The position numbers were made by a program, and so were the translations under genes. A DNA stretch of 64,000 bases from SCTD01 sp963781675 (lineage in GTDB: Bacteria; Actinomycetota; Actinomycetes; Mycobacteriales; SCTD01). This document shows, piece by piece, positions 41,143 through 52,657 of this stretch. The notes under the pieces were generated by a model. The model ran no database searches and had not been told where the DNA came from. It saw only the letters and a list, made by a program, of their open reading frames with translations. The stretch is taken from assembly GCA_963781675.1 (NCBI GenBank), contig CAWAGF010000005.1, positions 1 to 64,000 of the forward strand, given 5' to 3'. Each line of letters opens with the position of its first letter. The first letter of the stretch is position 1.

Positions 41143-41948
41143 GCACGCCCCTGCGGGCACCTGCCGCCGTCCTGCTGCTGGCCCTGGGCGCCTGCTCCTC
41201 CCCGGAGCCGGCCGCACCGGCGGTCGCCCTGTCGGCGCAGGTGCGGCAGTACCGCAACGACGTCGCCCTGCGCCGCCTGTCCGTCACGGTCACCAACGAT
41301 GGCAGCACGCCCGTGCACCTCAGCGGCGTGCGGCTGGCGGCGCCCGGCTTCGCGCTCCTGCCGCTGGCCGACCCGGAGGTCGACCTGCCGCCCGGCGACC
41401 GGGTCGACCTGCCCGTGCCCTACGGCGACGTGACCTGCGGCGGCCCACCCGCCACGGAGCCGGACCGCGCCGAGCTGCGGGTCGGCGACCGGACGGTGCG
41501 GGTCGAGCTGCCGACCGACGGCGGGCTGCTGGAGCGGCTGCGCACGCGCGACTGCGTCCAGCAGGCGGTCGCCGAGGCGGTGGAGCTGCGCCTGGAGACC
41601 TTCACGCGCACCGGCACGCAGCTGCGCGGCACCCTCGTGCTGACGCGCCAGGGCGGCACGGAGCCGGTCCGCCTCACCGAGGCCGGTGGCACGATCGTCT
41701 ACACCGTGCGTCCGGCCGGCCTGCCCGCGGTGCTCCAGCCCGGCGCGGCGCGCCTGGACGTGCCGGTCACCATCACGGCGACGCGCTGCGACGGGCACGC
41801 GCTGTCGCAGAACAGCCGCAGCGCCGTCTTCACCTTCTACGTCGGCGTCGGGGACGCCGAGCCGGTGCAGGTGCCGACGCTGGCGGACGTGCCGCTGCAG
41901 GGCCAGCTCGCCGCGCTGGCCACCGACACCTGCGTCCCCGCGTCCTGA
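41139..41948 (+). CDS. Hypothetical lipoprotein at the end of the liv operon
   Basis: 269 residues. VSTPLRAPAAVLLLALGACS carries a lipobox (LGAC) at residue 19, so it should be processed by Lgt (gene in this window) and anchored outside the membrane. The rest is beta-rich: VSVTVTNDGSTPVHLSGV-like Ig/LTD-type strands, several Cys (DVTCGG, RDCVQQ, TATRCDG, TDTC). The GTG overlaps the livF stop by 4 bases, which indicates function with the transporter. Not a periplasmic-binding fold that I recognise; a cofactor or accessory role is likely. Confidence 0.75.
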   Translation: MSTPLRAPAAVLLLALGACSSPEPAAPAVALSAQVRQYRNDVALRRLSVTVTNDGSTPVHLSGVRLAAPGFALLPLADPEVDLPPGDRVDLPVPYGDVTCGGPPATEPDRAELRVGDRTVRVELPTDGGLLERLRTRDCVQQAVAEAVELRLETFTRTGTQLRGTLVLTRQGGTEPVRLTEAGGTIVYTVRPAGLPAVLQPGAARLDVPVTITATRCDGHALSQNSRSAVFTFYVGVGDAEPVQVPTLADVPLQGQLAALATDTCVPAS

Positions 41949-41953
41949 ACGGC

Positions 41954-41987
41954 CGAGGGGCCCGGCGCGCGTGCGCCGGGCCCCTCG
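41954..41987. terminator. Bidirectional terminator between the liv operon and livK
   Basis: Perfect 15-base stem (41954-41968 with 41973-41987, arm CGAGGGGCCCGGCGC) and a 4-base loop. It starts 5 bases past the lipoprotein stop and ends 15 bases before the convergent livK stop, so it can serve both strands. Confidence 0.9.
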
Positions 41988-42002
41988 TCCGTGCTGGTGG
42001 TG

Positions 42003-43283
42003 CTACTCGAGCTCGCCCGGCTGGTAGTCGACCTCGGCGGTCAGCTTGTTGTCGGGGCCGTAGGTGTAGATGCCGACGATCGCGCTGGTCGGGTCACCCT
42101 TGTCGGACAGCTCGATCGGACCGCTGACACCGTCGTAGTCGATGTCCTTGTCGGCCTTGAGCAGGTCGGCGCACTGCTTGAAGCTGGTGCACTTCTCGCC
42201 GTCCTTGGTGACGCCCGGCAGCTCCTTGGCGATGGCCTCGCCGGAGTCGTCGCCGGCCGCGATGGCCGCGAGGGCCGAGGTGATCACGGCGTCGTAGGAC
42301 TCGGGCGCGTAGCTGAAGTCCTTCAGCGCCGGGTCGATCGCCTTGAGCTTGTCGCGGAAGTCGGTCGTCGCCTCGGCGCCGGGCAGCGAGCCCTTGGTGC
42401 CCTTCAGCGTCCCGGCGGGCAGGTCCTCGCCGAGCGCGTTGCCGAGGTTGCCGTCGACCAGGTAGAGCGGCACCTGCTGCGGGCCGATGCCCGCGGCCAC
42501 CATCGACTGGATGACCTTGGCGGACTCCTCGAAGCCGATCAGCACGACGGCGTCGGGGTTGGCGGCCTTGAGCTGGTTGACCTGCGCGTCGAAGTTCGAG
42601 GCGGCCGGGTCGTAGAAGACGGCCGACTCCGGCGCGAGCTTGGCGCCCGCGTCGGTGACGGTCGAGCCGACGTTGTCGGCCAGGCCCTCGCCGTACGGGT
42701 CCTGCAGCGCGAGGATGCCGACGTTCTGGTGGCCGTCGGCGAGGATCGTCTCGCCGAGGATGCGGCCCTGGAGCACGTCGGACGGCGCCGTGCGGAAGTA
42801 CAGGCCCTTGTCCGCGTAGTCGGTGAACTTCGGCGAGGTGTTCGCCGGGCTGTACATGATCGAGCCGGCGGAGGTGATCTTGTCGACGACGGTGAAGGAG
42901 ACGCCCGAAGACGCCGCACCGATGATCACGTCGGCCTTCGCCGCCAGGAGGCGGTCGACGGTGGGGTTGGCGACGTCCTGCTGGGCGTCACCGGAGTCAC
43001 CCTCGATGTAGGTGACCGGCTTGCCGTTGACGCCACCGCCGTCGTTGATCTCCTTGAGGGCCAGCTCGACGCCGGCGAACTCCGGCGGGCCGAGGAAGGC
43101 GAGGTTGCCCGTCTGCGGCAGCAGGCTGCCGATGGTCAGGACGCCGTCGCCCTTCTTGCCACCGCCCTCGTTGTCGTTGTCGCCGTCTGAGGCGGTGTCA
43201 CTGCCGCCGCCGCAGGCGGCGAGGACGAGCGCGCTGGCGCTGATGGCGGCCAGCGTGCGCCAGGAACGTGCGGGGGAAACCAT
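42003..43283 (-). CDS. livK: Branched-chain amino-acid ABC transporter substrate-binding lipoprotein
   Basis: Intact, 426 residues. Signal peptide with lipobox LVLAACGGG (Cys about residue 24), Gly/Asp/Asn-rich linker, then a type I periplasmic-binding fold: VLTIGSLLPQTGNLAFLGPP, AGVELALKEINDGGGVNGKP and GDSGDAQQDVANPTVDRLLA (ligand loop), GAASSGVSF and NVGILALQDPYGEGLADNVG. It is convergent with livHMGF, so substrate binding and transport genes are separately transcribed. Confidence 0.94.
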   Translation of the reverse strand: MVSPARSWRTLAAISASALVLAACGGGSDTASDGDNDNEGGGKKGDGVLTIGSLLPQTGNLAFLGPPEFAGVELALKEINDGGGVNGKPVTYIEGDSGDAQQDVANPTVDRLLAAKADVIIGAASSGVSFTVVDKITSAGSIMYSPANTSPKFTDYADKGLYFRTAPSDVLQGRILGETILADGHQNVGILALQDPYGEGLADNVGSTVTDAGAKLAPESAVFYDPAASNFDAQVNQLKAANPDAVVLIGFEESAKVIQSMVAAGIGPQQVPLYLVDGNLGNALGEDLPAGTLKGTKGSLPGAEATTDFRDKLKAIDPALKDFSYAPESYDAVITSALAAIAAGDDSGEAIAKELPGVTKDGEKCTSFKQCADLLKADKDIDYDGVSGPIELSDKGDPTSAIVGIYTYGPDNKLTAEVDYQPGELE

Positions 43284-43373
43284 CCACCGTCTCCTTGAGA
43301 CCGAAGGGACGCCGCAGGTCGCGGCGTTCGAGGTGGTCGGAACCTAGCGCGGCACGAGACGGCTGCGGGCGCA

Positions 43374-43389
43374 TCCCGCCGGAGCGGGA
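43374..43389 (-). terminator. Possible hairpin terminator after the ANTAR regulator gene
   Basis: TCCCGC/GCGGGA arms with a CGGA loop, 33 bases past the regulator stop and 90 bases before livK. Short (6 bp) but the only hairpin I see in this 138-base gap, which should also hold the livK promoter; no clear -10/-35 pair was found. Confidence 0.4.
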
Positions 43390-43421
43390 CCGCGTCGTTG
43401 CCAGGTCGTGACCTGAGGTGC

Positions 43422-44027
43422 TCAGCCCTGGCCGGGACGTGCCGCGATGTCCGACTCGTCCAGCACCTCCTGCGCGACCGCGCGCATGGAGCGGCGCTCG
43501 TCCATGCTCCGCCGCTGGATGTGGCGGAACGCCTCCGGCTCGGTCATCCCCCGCTGCTGCAGCACCGCCTTGGCCCGGTCGACCAGCTTGCGCGCCTCGA
43601 GCCGGCCGGACAGGTCACCGACCTCCTTCTCCAACGCCACCAGCTCGGTGAAGCGGGAGACGGCCATCTCGATGGCCGGCACCAGGTCCTTGCGCTGGAA
43701 CGGCTTGACCAGGTAGGCCATCACGCCCGCCTCCCGCGCCCGCTCGACGAGGTCGCGCTGGCTGAAGGCGGTGAGGATGACGACCGGGGCGATCCGCGCG
43801 GCGACGACCTGCTCGGCGGCGCTCAGCCCGTCGAGGACCGGCATCTTCACGTCCAGGATCACGAGGTCCGGCCGCAGCTCGGTGGCCAGGCGGACCGCGC
43901 TCGCGCCGTCCCCGGCCTGCCCGACGACGACGTAGCCGTCCTCCTCGAGCATCTCGACGAGGTCCATGCGGATGAGGGCCTCGTCCTCGGCGACGAGCAC
44001 CCGCAGCGGCGGCCGGGCAGCGGTCAC
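43422..44027 (-). CDS. ANTAR-domain response regulator (PdtaR-like)
   Basis: 201 residues from a GTG preceded by GAGGAGGG. Receiver domain: LRVLVAEDEALIRMDL (acidic pocket), VILDVKMPVLDG (phospho-Asp about residue 58), VILTAFSQRD (Thr) and AYLVKPFQRKDL (Lys). A coiled coil (VALEKEVGDLSGRLEARKLV) links to the ANTAR RNA-binding domain (AKAVLQQRGMTEPEAFRHIQ, about 150-190). ANTAR proteins bind paired hairpins in mRNA leaders to stop termination. The usual partner is a distant histidine kinase. Same location beside pyk in other actinomycetes. Confidence 0.95.
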   Translation of the reverse strand: MTAARPPLRVLVAEDEALIRMDLVEMLEEDGYVVVGQAGDGASAVRLATELRPDLVILDVKMPVLDGLSAAEQVVAARIAPVVILTAFSQRDLVERAREAGVMAYLVKPFQRKDLVPAIEMAVSRFTELVALEKEVGDLSGRLEARKLVDRAKAVLQQRGMTEPEAFRHIQRRSMDERRSMRAVAQEVLDESDIAARPGQG

Positions 44028-44138
44028 GGTCCCTCCTCGTCTCGGCGACCACGCTAGTGCGTGGCCCCGATGCGCCCGGCCGGCGGGTGCAGGGCCACCG
44101 GCGCAGCGCGCGGACGGCCGAGCCGGCTCACGTCGCGG

Positions 44139-44213
44139 TGCCCCCGGTGGGATTCGAACCCACACTGTCGAGGTTTTGAATCTCGTGCCTGCTGCCAGTT
44201 GGGCTACGGGGGC
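44139..44213 (-). tRNA. tRNA with anticodon CAA (Leu), class-I-like short variable loop
   Basis: 75 bases, minus strand. Acceptor GCCCCCG/CGGGGGC, discriminator A, CCA not fully encoded. T arm GTGGG-TTCGAAT-CCCAC; anticodon arm CGAGA-TTCAAAA-CCTCG with CAA at positions 34-36 and one A-C mismatch at the loop closing pair; D stem weak (GCC/GGC). The variable loop is only 5 bases (ACAGT), whereas bacterial tRNA-Leu normally has a long class II variable arm. By anticodon it is Leu; charging identity is uncertain. Confidence 0.85.
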
Positions 44214-44229
44214 GCGGGGTCGAGGGTAG

Positions 44230-44259
44230 TGGCGTGACCAGGCGCGCGTGGTCACGCCA
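44230..44259. repeat. Perfect hairpin between the tRNA and CHAP genes
   Basis: 11-base arms TGGCGTGACCA/TGGTCACGCCA with an 8-base loop, just upstream of the tRNA 5' end and about 150 bases upstream of the CHAP start. It lies in a divergent gap, so an operator or 5' leader structure is as likely as a terminator. The rest of 44260-44408 shows no further structure I can name. Confidence 0.6.
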
Positions 44260-44408
44260 GGGGGTTCTCCCGCCGGAACGGGTGGTTCTGCGCCTCCTGC
44301 CGCGCCTTGCCCCGGTACGTCTGCTTGTCTCGCCCGAACGGCCCACTCCAGTGCGGCCGGAGAGCGGTCGATGCACACCGCGACCCGAACCTGCCGAGGG
44401 AGCGCACC

Positions 44409-44936
44409 ATGCGCGCACTGCGTCGTCTGCTCGTCCTGCTGACCTGCCTGGTCGCCTTCTCCGCCGGCACGCTGAGCCCCGCCACGGCCGCGGGCGACGA
44501 CTACCCGTGGCGCACGGACACCACGCAGAGCGCGGACCGCTGGGGCTTCACCAAGCGGCAGTGCGTCAGCTTCGTCGCCTGGCGCATGTCGCAGCGCGGC
44601 CACCCGCTCAACAACGTCACGCAGCGCTGGGGCAACGCCCTCAACTGGGACGAGACCGCCCGCCGCCTCGGCTACGGCGTCGGCACCAAGCCGGTGCCCG
44701 GCTCGATCGCGCAGTGGAACGCCTACGAGCGCGCTCCCTACTACAGCGCGGGGTCCAGCTACGCCAACGGCACGATGAAGGCCGGCGGCTACGGCCACGT
44801 CGGCTACGTCCAGGGCGTCTACTCCGACGGCTCGGTGTCGATCGCGCAGTACAACCTGAACGGCGCCCGGTCGTACTCGACGATGCGCGTGCGCGCACCG
44901 CGCTACCTGTACGTCAGCGTCGCCACCCCGCGCTAG
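44409..44936 (+). CDS. Secreted CHAP-domain peptidoglycan hydrolase/amidase
   Basis: 175 residues from the ATG at 44409, preceded by GAGGGAG; an upstream in-frame ATG lacks an RBS. Signal peptide (LLVLLTCLVAFSAGTLSPATAA, residues 6-27, cleavage near 27). The CHAP domain has the nucleophile in FTKRQCVSFVAWRM (Cys about 52) and the His in GGYGHVGYVQGVYSDG (about 130), then VSIAQYNLNG with the polar third residue. Likely cuts peptide stems or cross-bridges in the wall. Its stop shares a CTAG with that of pyk on the other strand. Confidence 0.88.
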   Translation: MRALRRLLVLLTCLVAFSAGTLSPATAAGDDYPWRTDTTQSADRWGFTKRQCVSFVAWRMSQRGHPLNNVTQRWGNALNWDETARRLGYGVGTKPVPGSIAQWNAYERAPYYSAGSSYANGTMKAGGYGHVGYVQGVYSDGSVSIAQYNLNGARSYSTMRVRAPRYLYVSVATPR

Positions 44937-46405
44937 GCCGGCGGCGGCTCGGGCAGGTCGGTCGCGCGGCGCCCGTAGTTGGGGCTGCTCGGGATCGGGC
45001 TGCCCAGCTTGTGGACGCGCATGGCGTTGGTCGACCCACTGGTCGCGGGCGGGCTGCCGGCCACGATCGTGACGTACTCCCCCGGCTCCATCCGGCCGAG
45101 GTCGAGCATGGCGCTGTCGACCTGCCGGACCATCTCGTCGGTGTGCTGCACCGACGGGACGAGGAAGGTCTCGACGCCCCACGTCAGCGTGAGCTGGCTG
45201 CGGACGTCGGCGACGGGGGTGAAGGCCAGCAGCGGGATCGGCGAGCGGTGCTCGGCGAGCAGCCGGGCGGTGGACCCGCTCTGCGTGAAGGCCACCAGCG
45301 CACTGGCGCCGACGGTGGCACCGACGCTCGCGGCGGCGCGGGCGATGGCGCCGCTGATCGTCGTCGGCTCGGCCTGCACGCGCGGGACGCGGGTGAGGTC
45401 CTCCTCCGCGGCGGTGATGATGCGGGCCATCGTGGCCACCGTCTCGACCGGGTACTTGCCGACGCTGGTCTCGCCGGACAGCATCACCGCGTCGGTGCCG
45501 TCCAGGACGGCGTTCGCGACGTCGCTGGCCTCGGCCCGGGTCGGCCGCGAGGAGCCGATCATCGACTCGAGCATCTGGGTGGCCACGATCACCGGCTTGG
45601 CCTGCTCGCGGGCCGCCTGGATGGCGCGCTTCTGCACCAGCGGCACCCGCTCGAGCGGCATCTCCACGCCGAGGTCGCCGCGCGCGACCATCAGGCCGTC
45701 GAAGGCGCTGACGATCTCCTCGAGGTTGTCGACCGCCTGCGGCTTCTCGATCTTGGCGAGGACCGGCAGGCGGGCACCGACCTCGTCCATGATCTCGTGC
45801 ACGCGCAGCACGTCGGCCGCCGTCCGCACGAAGGACAGCGCGACCATGTCGACGCGAAGGCCGAGCGCGAAGCGCAGGTCCTCCTCGTCCTTGGCCGACA
45901 GCGCGGGGACGCTCACGCCGATGCCGGGCAGCGACAGCCCCTTGTTGTTGCTGACCCTGCCGCCCTCGGTGACCTGCAGCCGGACGTCCGGCCCCTCGAC
46001 GCCCACCACGCGCAGGCCGACGTTGCCGTCGTCCACGAGCAGCCGGTCTCCGACGGTGACGTCGTCGGCCAGTCCCTTGTAGGTCGTGGACACCCGGTCG
46101 TGGTCGCCCTCGGCGTCCTCGGTCGTGATGGTGACGGACTCCCCGGTCGCCCACACGACCGGCCCGTCCTTGAAGGTCCCGAGCCGGATCTTCGGCCCCT
46201 GCAGGTCGGCCAGCACCCCGACGCCCCGGCCGGACTCGTCCGAGGCCTCGCGCACCCACATGTAGGCCTCGCGGTGCTGCTCGTGCGCGCCGTGGCTGAA
46301 GTTCAGCCGCGCGACGTCCATCCCGGCGTAGACCAGCCCGCGCACGCCCTCGTAGGAGTGCGTGGCCGGACCCAGGGTGCAGACGATCTTCGCGCGGCGC
46401 TTCAC
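44933..46405 (-). CDS. pyk: Pyruvate kinase
   Basis: Intact, 490 residues; GTG start. Converts phosphoenolpyruvate and ADP to pyruvate and ATP. KIVCTLGPATHSYEGVRGLV and VARLNFSHGAHEQH (phosphate-binding), the active-site Lys in LPVLAKIEKPQAVDNLEEIV (about 218), ARGDLGVEMPLERVP, and QMLESMIGSSRPTRAEASDV (about 276). The C-terminal allosteric domain has FTQSGSTARLLAEHR. Convergent with the CHAP gene. Confidence 0.97.
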   Translation of the reverse strand: MKRRAKIVCTLGPATHSYEGVRGLVYAGMDVARLNFSHGAHEQHREAYMWVREASDESGRGVGVLADLQGPKIRLGTFKDGPVVWATGESVTITTEDAEGDHDRVSTTYKGLADDVTVGDRLLVDDGNVGLRVVGVEGPDVRLQVTEGGRVSNNKGLSLPGIGVSVPALSAKDEEDLRFALGLRVDMVALSFVRTAADVLRVHEIMDEVGARLPVLAKIEKPQAVDNLEEIVSAFDGLMVARGDLGVEMPLERVPLVQKRAIQAAREQAKPVIVATQMLESMIGSSRPTRAEASDVANAVLDGTDAVMLSGETSVGKYPVETVATMARIITAAEEDLTRVPRVQAEPTTISGAIARAAASVGATVGASALVAFTQSGSTARLLAEHRSPIPLLAFTPVADVRSQLTLTWGVETFLVPSVQHTDEMVRQVDSAMLDLGRMEPGEYVTIVAGSPPATSGSTNAMRVHKLGSPIPSSPNYGRRATDLPEPPPA

Positions 46406-46489
46406 GCCCTAGAGCCTCCCTCACCGGGGGACGTCCATGCGGGAAGCGGGCACCCGATCATGACGAGGCGGTACGAGGCCGCCGCCCGG

Positions 46490-47926
<1,437 letters not shown>

Positions 47927-47928
47927 GA

Positions 47929-50900
47929 TCAGCCCTTCTTGGCGGTGACGGAGACGTTGCTGGGGACGGGGGCGACGGAGGCCATGACGGCGGCGTCGAC
48001 GTCGACGCCCTCCGCACGGGCCTGCTCCATCGCCTCGAGGACGCGCTTGTAGTCGCGCGGCATGACCTTGGTGAAGCGGCCGACCTGCGCCGGCCAGTCG
48101 GCCAGCAGCCGGTCGGCGACGGCCGAGCCGGTCTCGCGCAGGTGCTCGGCGAGCATCTCGCGCAGCGTCTCGACGTCGCCCTCGGACAGCTCCTCGAGCT
48201 CGACCATCTCGCCGTTGAGCTTGGCCCGGTCGAGGTCCAGGACGTACGCCACACCGCCGCTCATGCCGGCCGCGACGTTGCGGCCGGTCGGGCCGAGGAT
48301 GGCCACGCGGCCGCCGGTCATGTACTCGCAGGCGTGGTCGCCGACGCCCTCGACCACGGCGGTCGCACCGGAGTTGCGGACGCAGAAGCGCTCGCCCACC
48401 CGGCCGCGGACGAACAGCGAGCCGCCGGTCGCGCCGTACAGCAGGGTGTTGCCGGCGATGACGTTGTCCTCCGCGGCGAACGTCGCCCCCTCCGCGGGGC
48501 GCACGACGACGCGGCCGCCGGACAGGCCCTTGCCGACGTAGTCGTTCGCGTCGCCGAGCAGCCGCAGCACGATGCCCTTCGGCAGGAACGCGCCGAGGGA
48601 CTGGCCGGCCGAGCCGGTGAGGGTGATGTCGATCGTCCCCTCGGGCAGGCCCGCGCCGCCGTGGCGGCGGGTGACCTCCGCGCCGAGCATCGTGCCGACG
48701 GTGCGGTTGACGTTGCGGACCGGCACCGTGAGCCGGACCGGCTCGCCGTTCTCCAGGGCGTCCTTCGAGAGCGAGATCAGCTCGTTGTCGAGCGCGTGCT
48801 CGAGGCCGTGCTCCTGGCCGACGGTCTGCGTGAGGGACGCGCCCTCCGGCAGCTCCGGCAGGTGCAGGACCGGCGACAGGTCGAGGCCGGCGGCCTTCCA
48901 GTGCTCGACGGCCTTCTGCGTGTCGAGCACCTCCGCGTGGCCGATCGCCTCCTGGAGCGAGCGGAAGCCCAGCGACGCCAGGATCTCCCGCACCTCCTCG
49001 GCGACGTACTGGAAGAAGGTCACGAGGTACTCGGCCTTGCCGGAGTACTTCGCGCGCAGCTCCTGGCGCTGGGTGGCGACGCCGACGGGGCAGGTGTCCA
49101 GGTGGCAGACGCGCATCATGATGCAGCCGCTCACGACGAGCGGGGCGGTCGCGAAGCCGTACTCCTCGGCGCCGAGCAGCGCGCCGATGACGACGTCGCG
49201 ACCGGTCTTCAGCTGGCCGTCGACCTGCACCACGATCCGGTCGCGCAGGCCGTTCAGCAGCAGCGTCTGCTGCGTCTCGGCGAGGCCCAGCTCCCACGGC
49301 GACCCCGCGTGCTTGAGGCTCGTCAGCGGGGAGGCGCCCGTGCCGCCGTCGTGGCCGGAGATGAGCACCACGTCGGCGTGCGCCTTGGACACGCCCGCCG
49401 CGACCGTGCCGACGCCGACCTCGGCCACGAGCTTGACGTGGATCCGCGCCTTGCTGTTGGCGTTCTTGAGGTCGTGGATGAGCTGGGCGAGGTCCTCGAT
49501 GGAGTAGATGTCGTGGTGCGGCGGCGGCGAGATCAGGCCGACGCCGGGCGTCGAGTGCCGGGTCTTGGCGATGTACGGGTTGACCTTCGGGCCAGGCAGC
49601 TGCCCGCCCTCGCCGGGCTTGGCGCCCTGGGCCATCTTGATCTGGATGTCGTCGGCGTTGACGAGGTACTCGCTGGTGACGCCGAAGCGGCCGGACGCCA
49701 CCTGCTTGATCGCGCTGCGCCGGGTCGGGTCGTACAGCCGCTCCGGGTCCTCGCCGCCCTCGCCGGTGTTGCTGCGGCCGCCGAGCTGGTTCATGGCGAT
49801 CGCGAGCGTCTCGTGCGCCTCGGGGCTGATCGAGCCGAGCGACATCGCGCCGGTGTTGAAGCGCTTCACGATCTCGCTGACCGGCTCGACCTCCTCGAGC
49901 GGCACCGGCTGCCGGTCGCTCGTGAAGGTGAACAGCCCGCGCAGGGTGCCGGCCTTCTTGGAGAGCTCGTCGACCGTCGAGGTGTACTGCTTGAAGACGT
50001 CGTACTTCTGGGTGCGGGTCGAGTGCTGCAGGCGGAAGACGGTGTCCGGGTTGAACAGGTGGACCTCGCCCTCGCGCCGCCACTGGTACTCGCCGCCGAT
50101 GTCGAGCTTGCGGTGCGCGCGCTCCGTCGGGTTCTCCGGGAAGGCGCGGCGGTGCCGGGCGGCGACCTCCTCCGCGACGACGTCCAGGCCGATGCCGCCC
50201 AGGCGGCTGGTCGTGCCGGTGAAGTACTCGTCGACGAGCTCCTGCGACAGGCCGAGCGCCTCGAAGACCTGTGCGCCGGTGTAGGAGGCGATGGTGCTGA
50301 TGCCCATCTTGGACATCACCTTCAGCACGCCCTTGCCGGCGGCCTTGACGTACTTCTGCACCGCCGCCTTCGGCTCGACGCCGGGGAGCGCGCCGGTGGC
50401 GATGAGGTCCTCGATCGTCTCGAAGGCGAGGTAGGGGTTCACGGCGGCGGCGCCGTAGCCGATGAGCAGCGCGATGTGGTGCACCTCGCGCGCGTCGCCG
50501 GTCTCGACGATGAGGCCGACCCGCGTGCGGGTCTTCTCGCGGATGAGGTGGTGGTGCACCGCCGAGGTGAGCAGCAGCGACGGGATGGGCGCCATGTGCT
50601 CGGTGGAGTCGCGGTCGGACAGGACGATGACGCGGGCGCCGGCGGCGATGGCGGTCGACACCTCGCGGCGCACGCGGTCGAGCGCGTCGCGCAGCGCCTC
50701 TCCCCGCCGTTGACCGGGTAGAGGCCGTGCACGGTCACGCTCGAGAAGCCCGGCAGGTCGCCGTCCTCGTTGACGTGGATGATCTTCGCGAGGTCGTCGT
50801 TGTCGATGACCGGGAACGGCAGCACGATCTGGCGGCAGGACGCCGGCGAGGGCGTGAGCAGGTTCTGCTCCGGGCCGATGGTGCCCGCCAGGCTGGTGAC

Positions 50901-52499
50901 GAGCTCCTCGCGGATGGCGTCCAGCGGCGGGTTGGTCACCTGCGCGAACAGCTGGCTGAAGTAGTCGAACAGCAGCCGCGGCCGCTCGGACAGCACGGCG
51001 ACCGGGGTGTCGGTGCCCATCGAGCCGATGGCCTCGGCGCCGGTCCTCGCCATCGGGGCGAGCAGGATGCGCAGCTCCTCCTCGGTGTAGCCGAACACCT
51101 GCTGGCGGCGCAGCACCGACTCGTGGCTGTAGACGACGTGCTCGCGGTCCGGGAGCCGCTCGAGGTTGAGCTGGCCGCTGTGCAGCCAGTCGGCGTACGG
51201 GTGCTCGGCGGCGAGCGCGGCCTTGACCTCGTCGTCCTCGACGATGCGGCCCTGCTCGGTGTCGACCAGGAACATCTTCCCGGGCTGCAGCCGGCCCTTC
51301 GCGACGACCTGGTCCGCGGGGACGTCGAGCACGCCGACCTCGGAGGCCAGGATGACCCGGCCGTCGACCGTCTGCCACCAGCGCGCGGGCCGCAGTCCGT
51401 TGCGGTCGAGCACCGCGCCGATCTGGGTGCCGTCGGTGAACGTCACGCAGGCCGGGCCGTCCCACGGCTCCATCAGCGAGGAGTGGAACTCGTAGAAGGC
51501 CCGCTTGGCCGGGTCCATCTCCGGCGCGTTCTCCCACGCCTCGGGGACCATCATGAGGACGGCGTGCGGGAGCGACCGGCCGCCCATGTGCAGCAGCTCG
51601 AGGACCTCGTCGAAGCTCGCCGAGTCGGACGCGCCGGGCGTGCAGACGGGGAACAGCCGGCTCAGGTCGTCGGGCAGCTCGTGCGGGCCGCGGAGCAGCG
51701 CCTCGCGGGCGCGCATCCAGTTGCGGTTGCCGCGCACGGTGTTGATCTCGCCGTTGTGCGCGATGTAGCGGTACGGGTGGGCCAGCGGCCAGCTCGGGAA
51801 GGTGTTGGTCGAGAAGCGGCTGTGCACCAGCGCGAGGGCGCTGGCGAACCGCTCGTCGGACAGGTCGGGGAAGAACGGCTGGAGCTGCCCGGTCGTGAGC
51901 ATCCCCTTGTAGACCAGCGTGCGCGTCGACAGCGACGAGAAGTACGTGCCGGTCTCGTGCTCGGCGCGCTTGCGGGTGACGTAGGCGCGGCGCTCGACGG
52001 CGTACGGCGTGAGCTCCTCCAGCGCGCTGACCAGGACGACCTGCACGAAGCGCGGCATGACCGAGCGGGCGGTCCTGCCGATGCCGGCGCCGTCCGGGTC
52101 GACGGGCAGCTCGCGCCAGGTCAGGACGCGCAGGCCCTCCTCGACGGCGATCGCCTCGATGGTCGTCCGGGCAGCAGCGGCCTCCGCCTCGTCCTGCGAC
52201 AGGAAGGCGGTGCCGACGGCGTAGTGGCCGCGGGCGGGCAGCTCGACCCCCAGGTCGGCGCTGAGCACGGCGCGCAGGAAGGCGTCCGGGACCTGCACGA
52301 GGATGCCGGCGCCGTCGCCGGTCTCGGGCTCGCTGCCGGAGGCGCCGCGGTGCTCGAGGTTGCGCAGCGCGGTCAGGCCCTGCTCGACGGTGTCGTGGGT
52401 GACCCGTCCGGCGATGTCGGCGACGAAGGCGACACCGCAGGCGTCGTGCTCGTTCGCGGGGTCGTACAGGCCCTGGGCAGGCGGGTGTGCGGACATCAT
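47929..52499 (-). CDS. gltB: Glutamate synthase large subunit, one frameshift
   Basis: About 1523 residues. Makes two glutamates from glutamine and 2-oxoglutarate. The N-terminal amidotransferase nucleophile Cys follows a short propeptide (PANEHDACGVAFVAD, about residue 21). Then come NGEINTVRGNRNWMRAREA, the central domain (SDRDSTEHMAPIPSLLLTSA), the FMN/Fe-S domain (GAMSLGSISPEAHETLA, GHDGGTGASPLTSLKHAG, GCIMMRVCHLDTCPVGVATQ) and a GXGXG C-terminal domain. One base is missing in the GGGG run near 50705 (NGGGEALRDAL expected). Start is one of two adjacent ATGs. Confidence 0.96.
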
Positions 52500-52621
52500 G
52501 GGCGGACCTCTTCCGGGGGGACTACGTGGTTCAGCTCCTGCGCCCCGGGACGTCCTTGGCCCTGCTGCAGATGTCCGGGACGTTACACGACAGGACACCT
52601 CAGGCGGGGCCTGACGCCGGA

Positions 52622-52643
52622 GCGGGTGGTGCGGGCCACCCGC
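52622..52643. repeat. Short hairpin in the gltB/histidine kinase divergent region
   Basis: GCGGGTGG and CCACCCGC arms (8 bases) with a 6-base loop, in the 210-base gap between the divergent gltB and histidine kinase genes. Its role could be leader structure for either transcript. Confidence 0.45.
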
Positions 52644-52657
52644 CCGTACTGTCCGAG

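Noticed and set aside
44260..44408. c-di-AMP (ydaO) riboswitch ahead of the CHAP hydrolase
   Set aside because: Actinobacterial wall hydrolases often have one, but I could not find the conserved ydaO blocks in order here.
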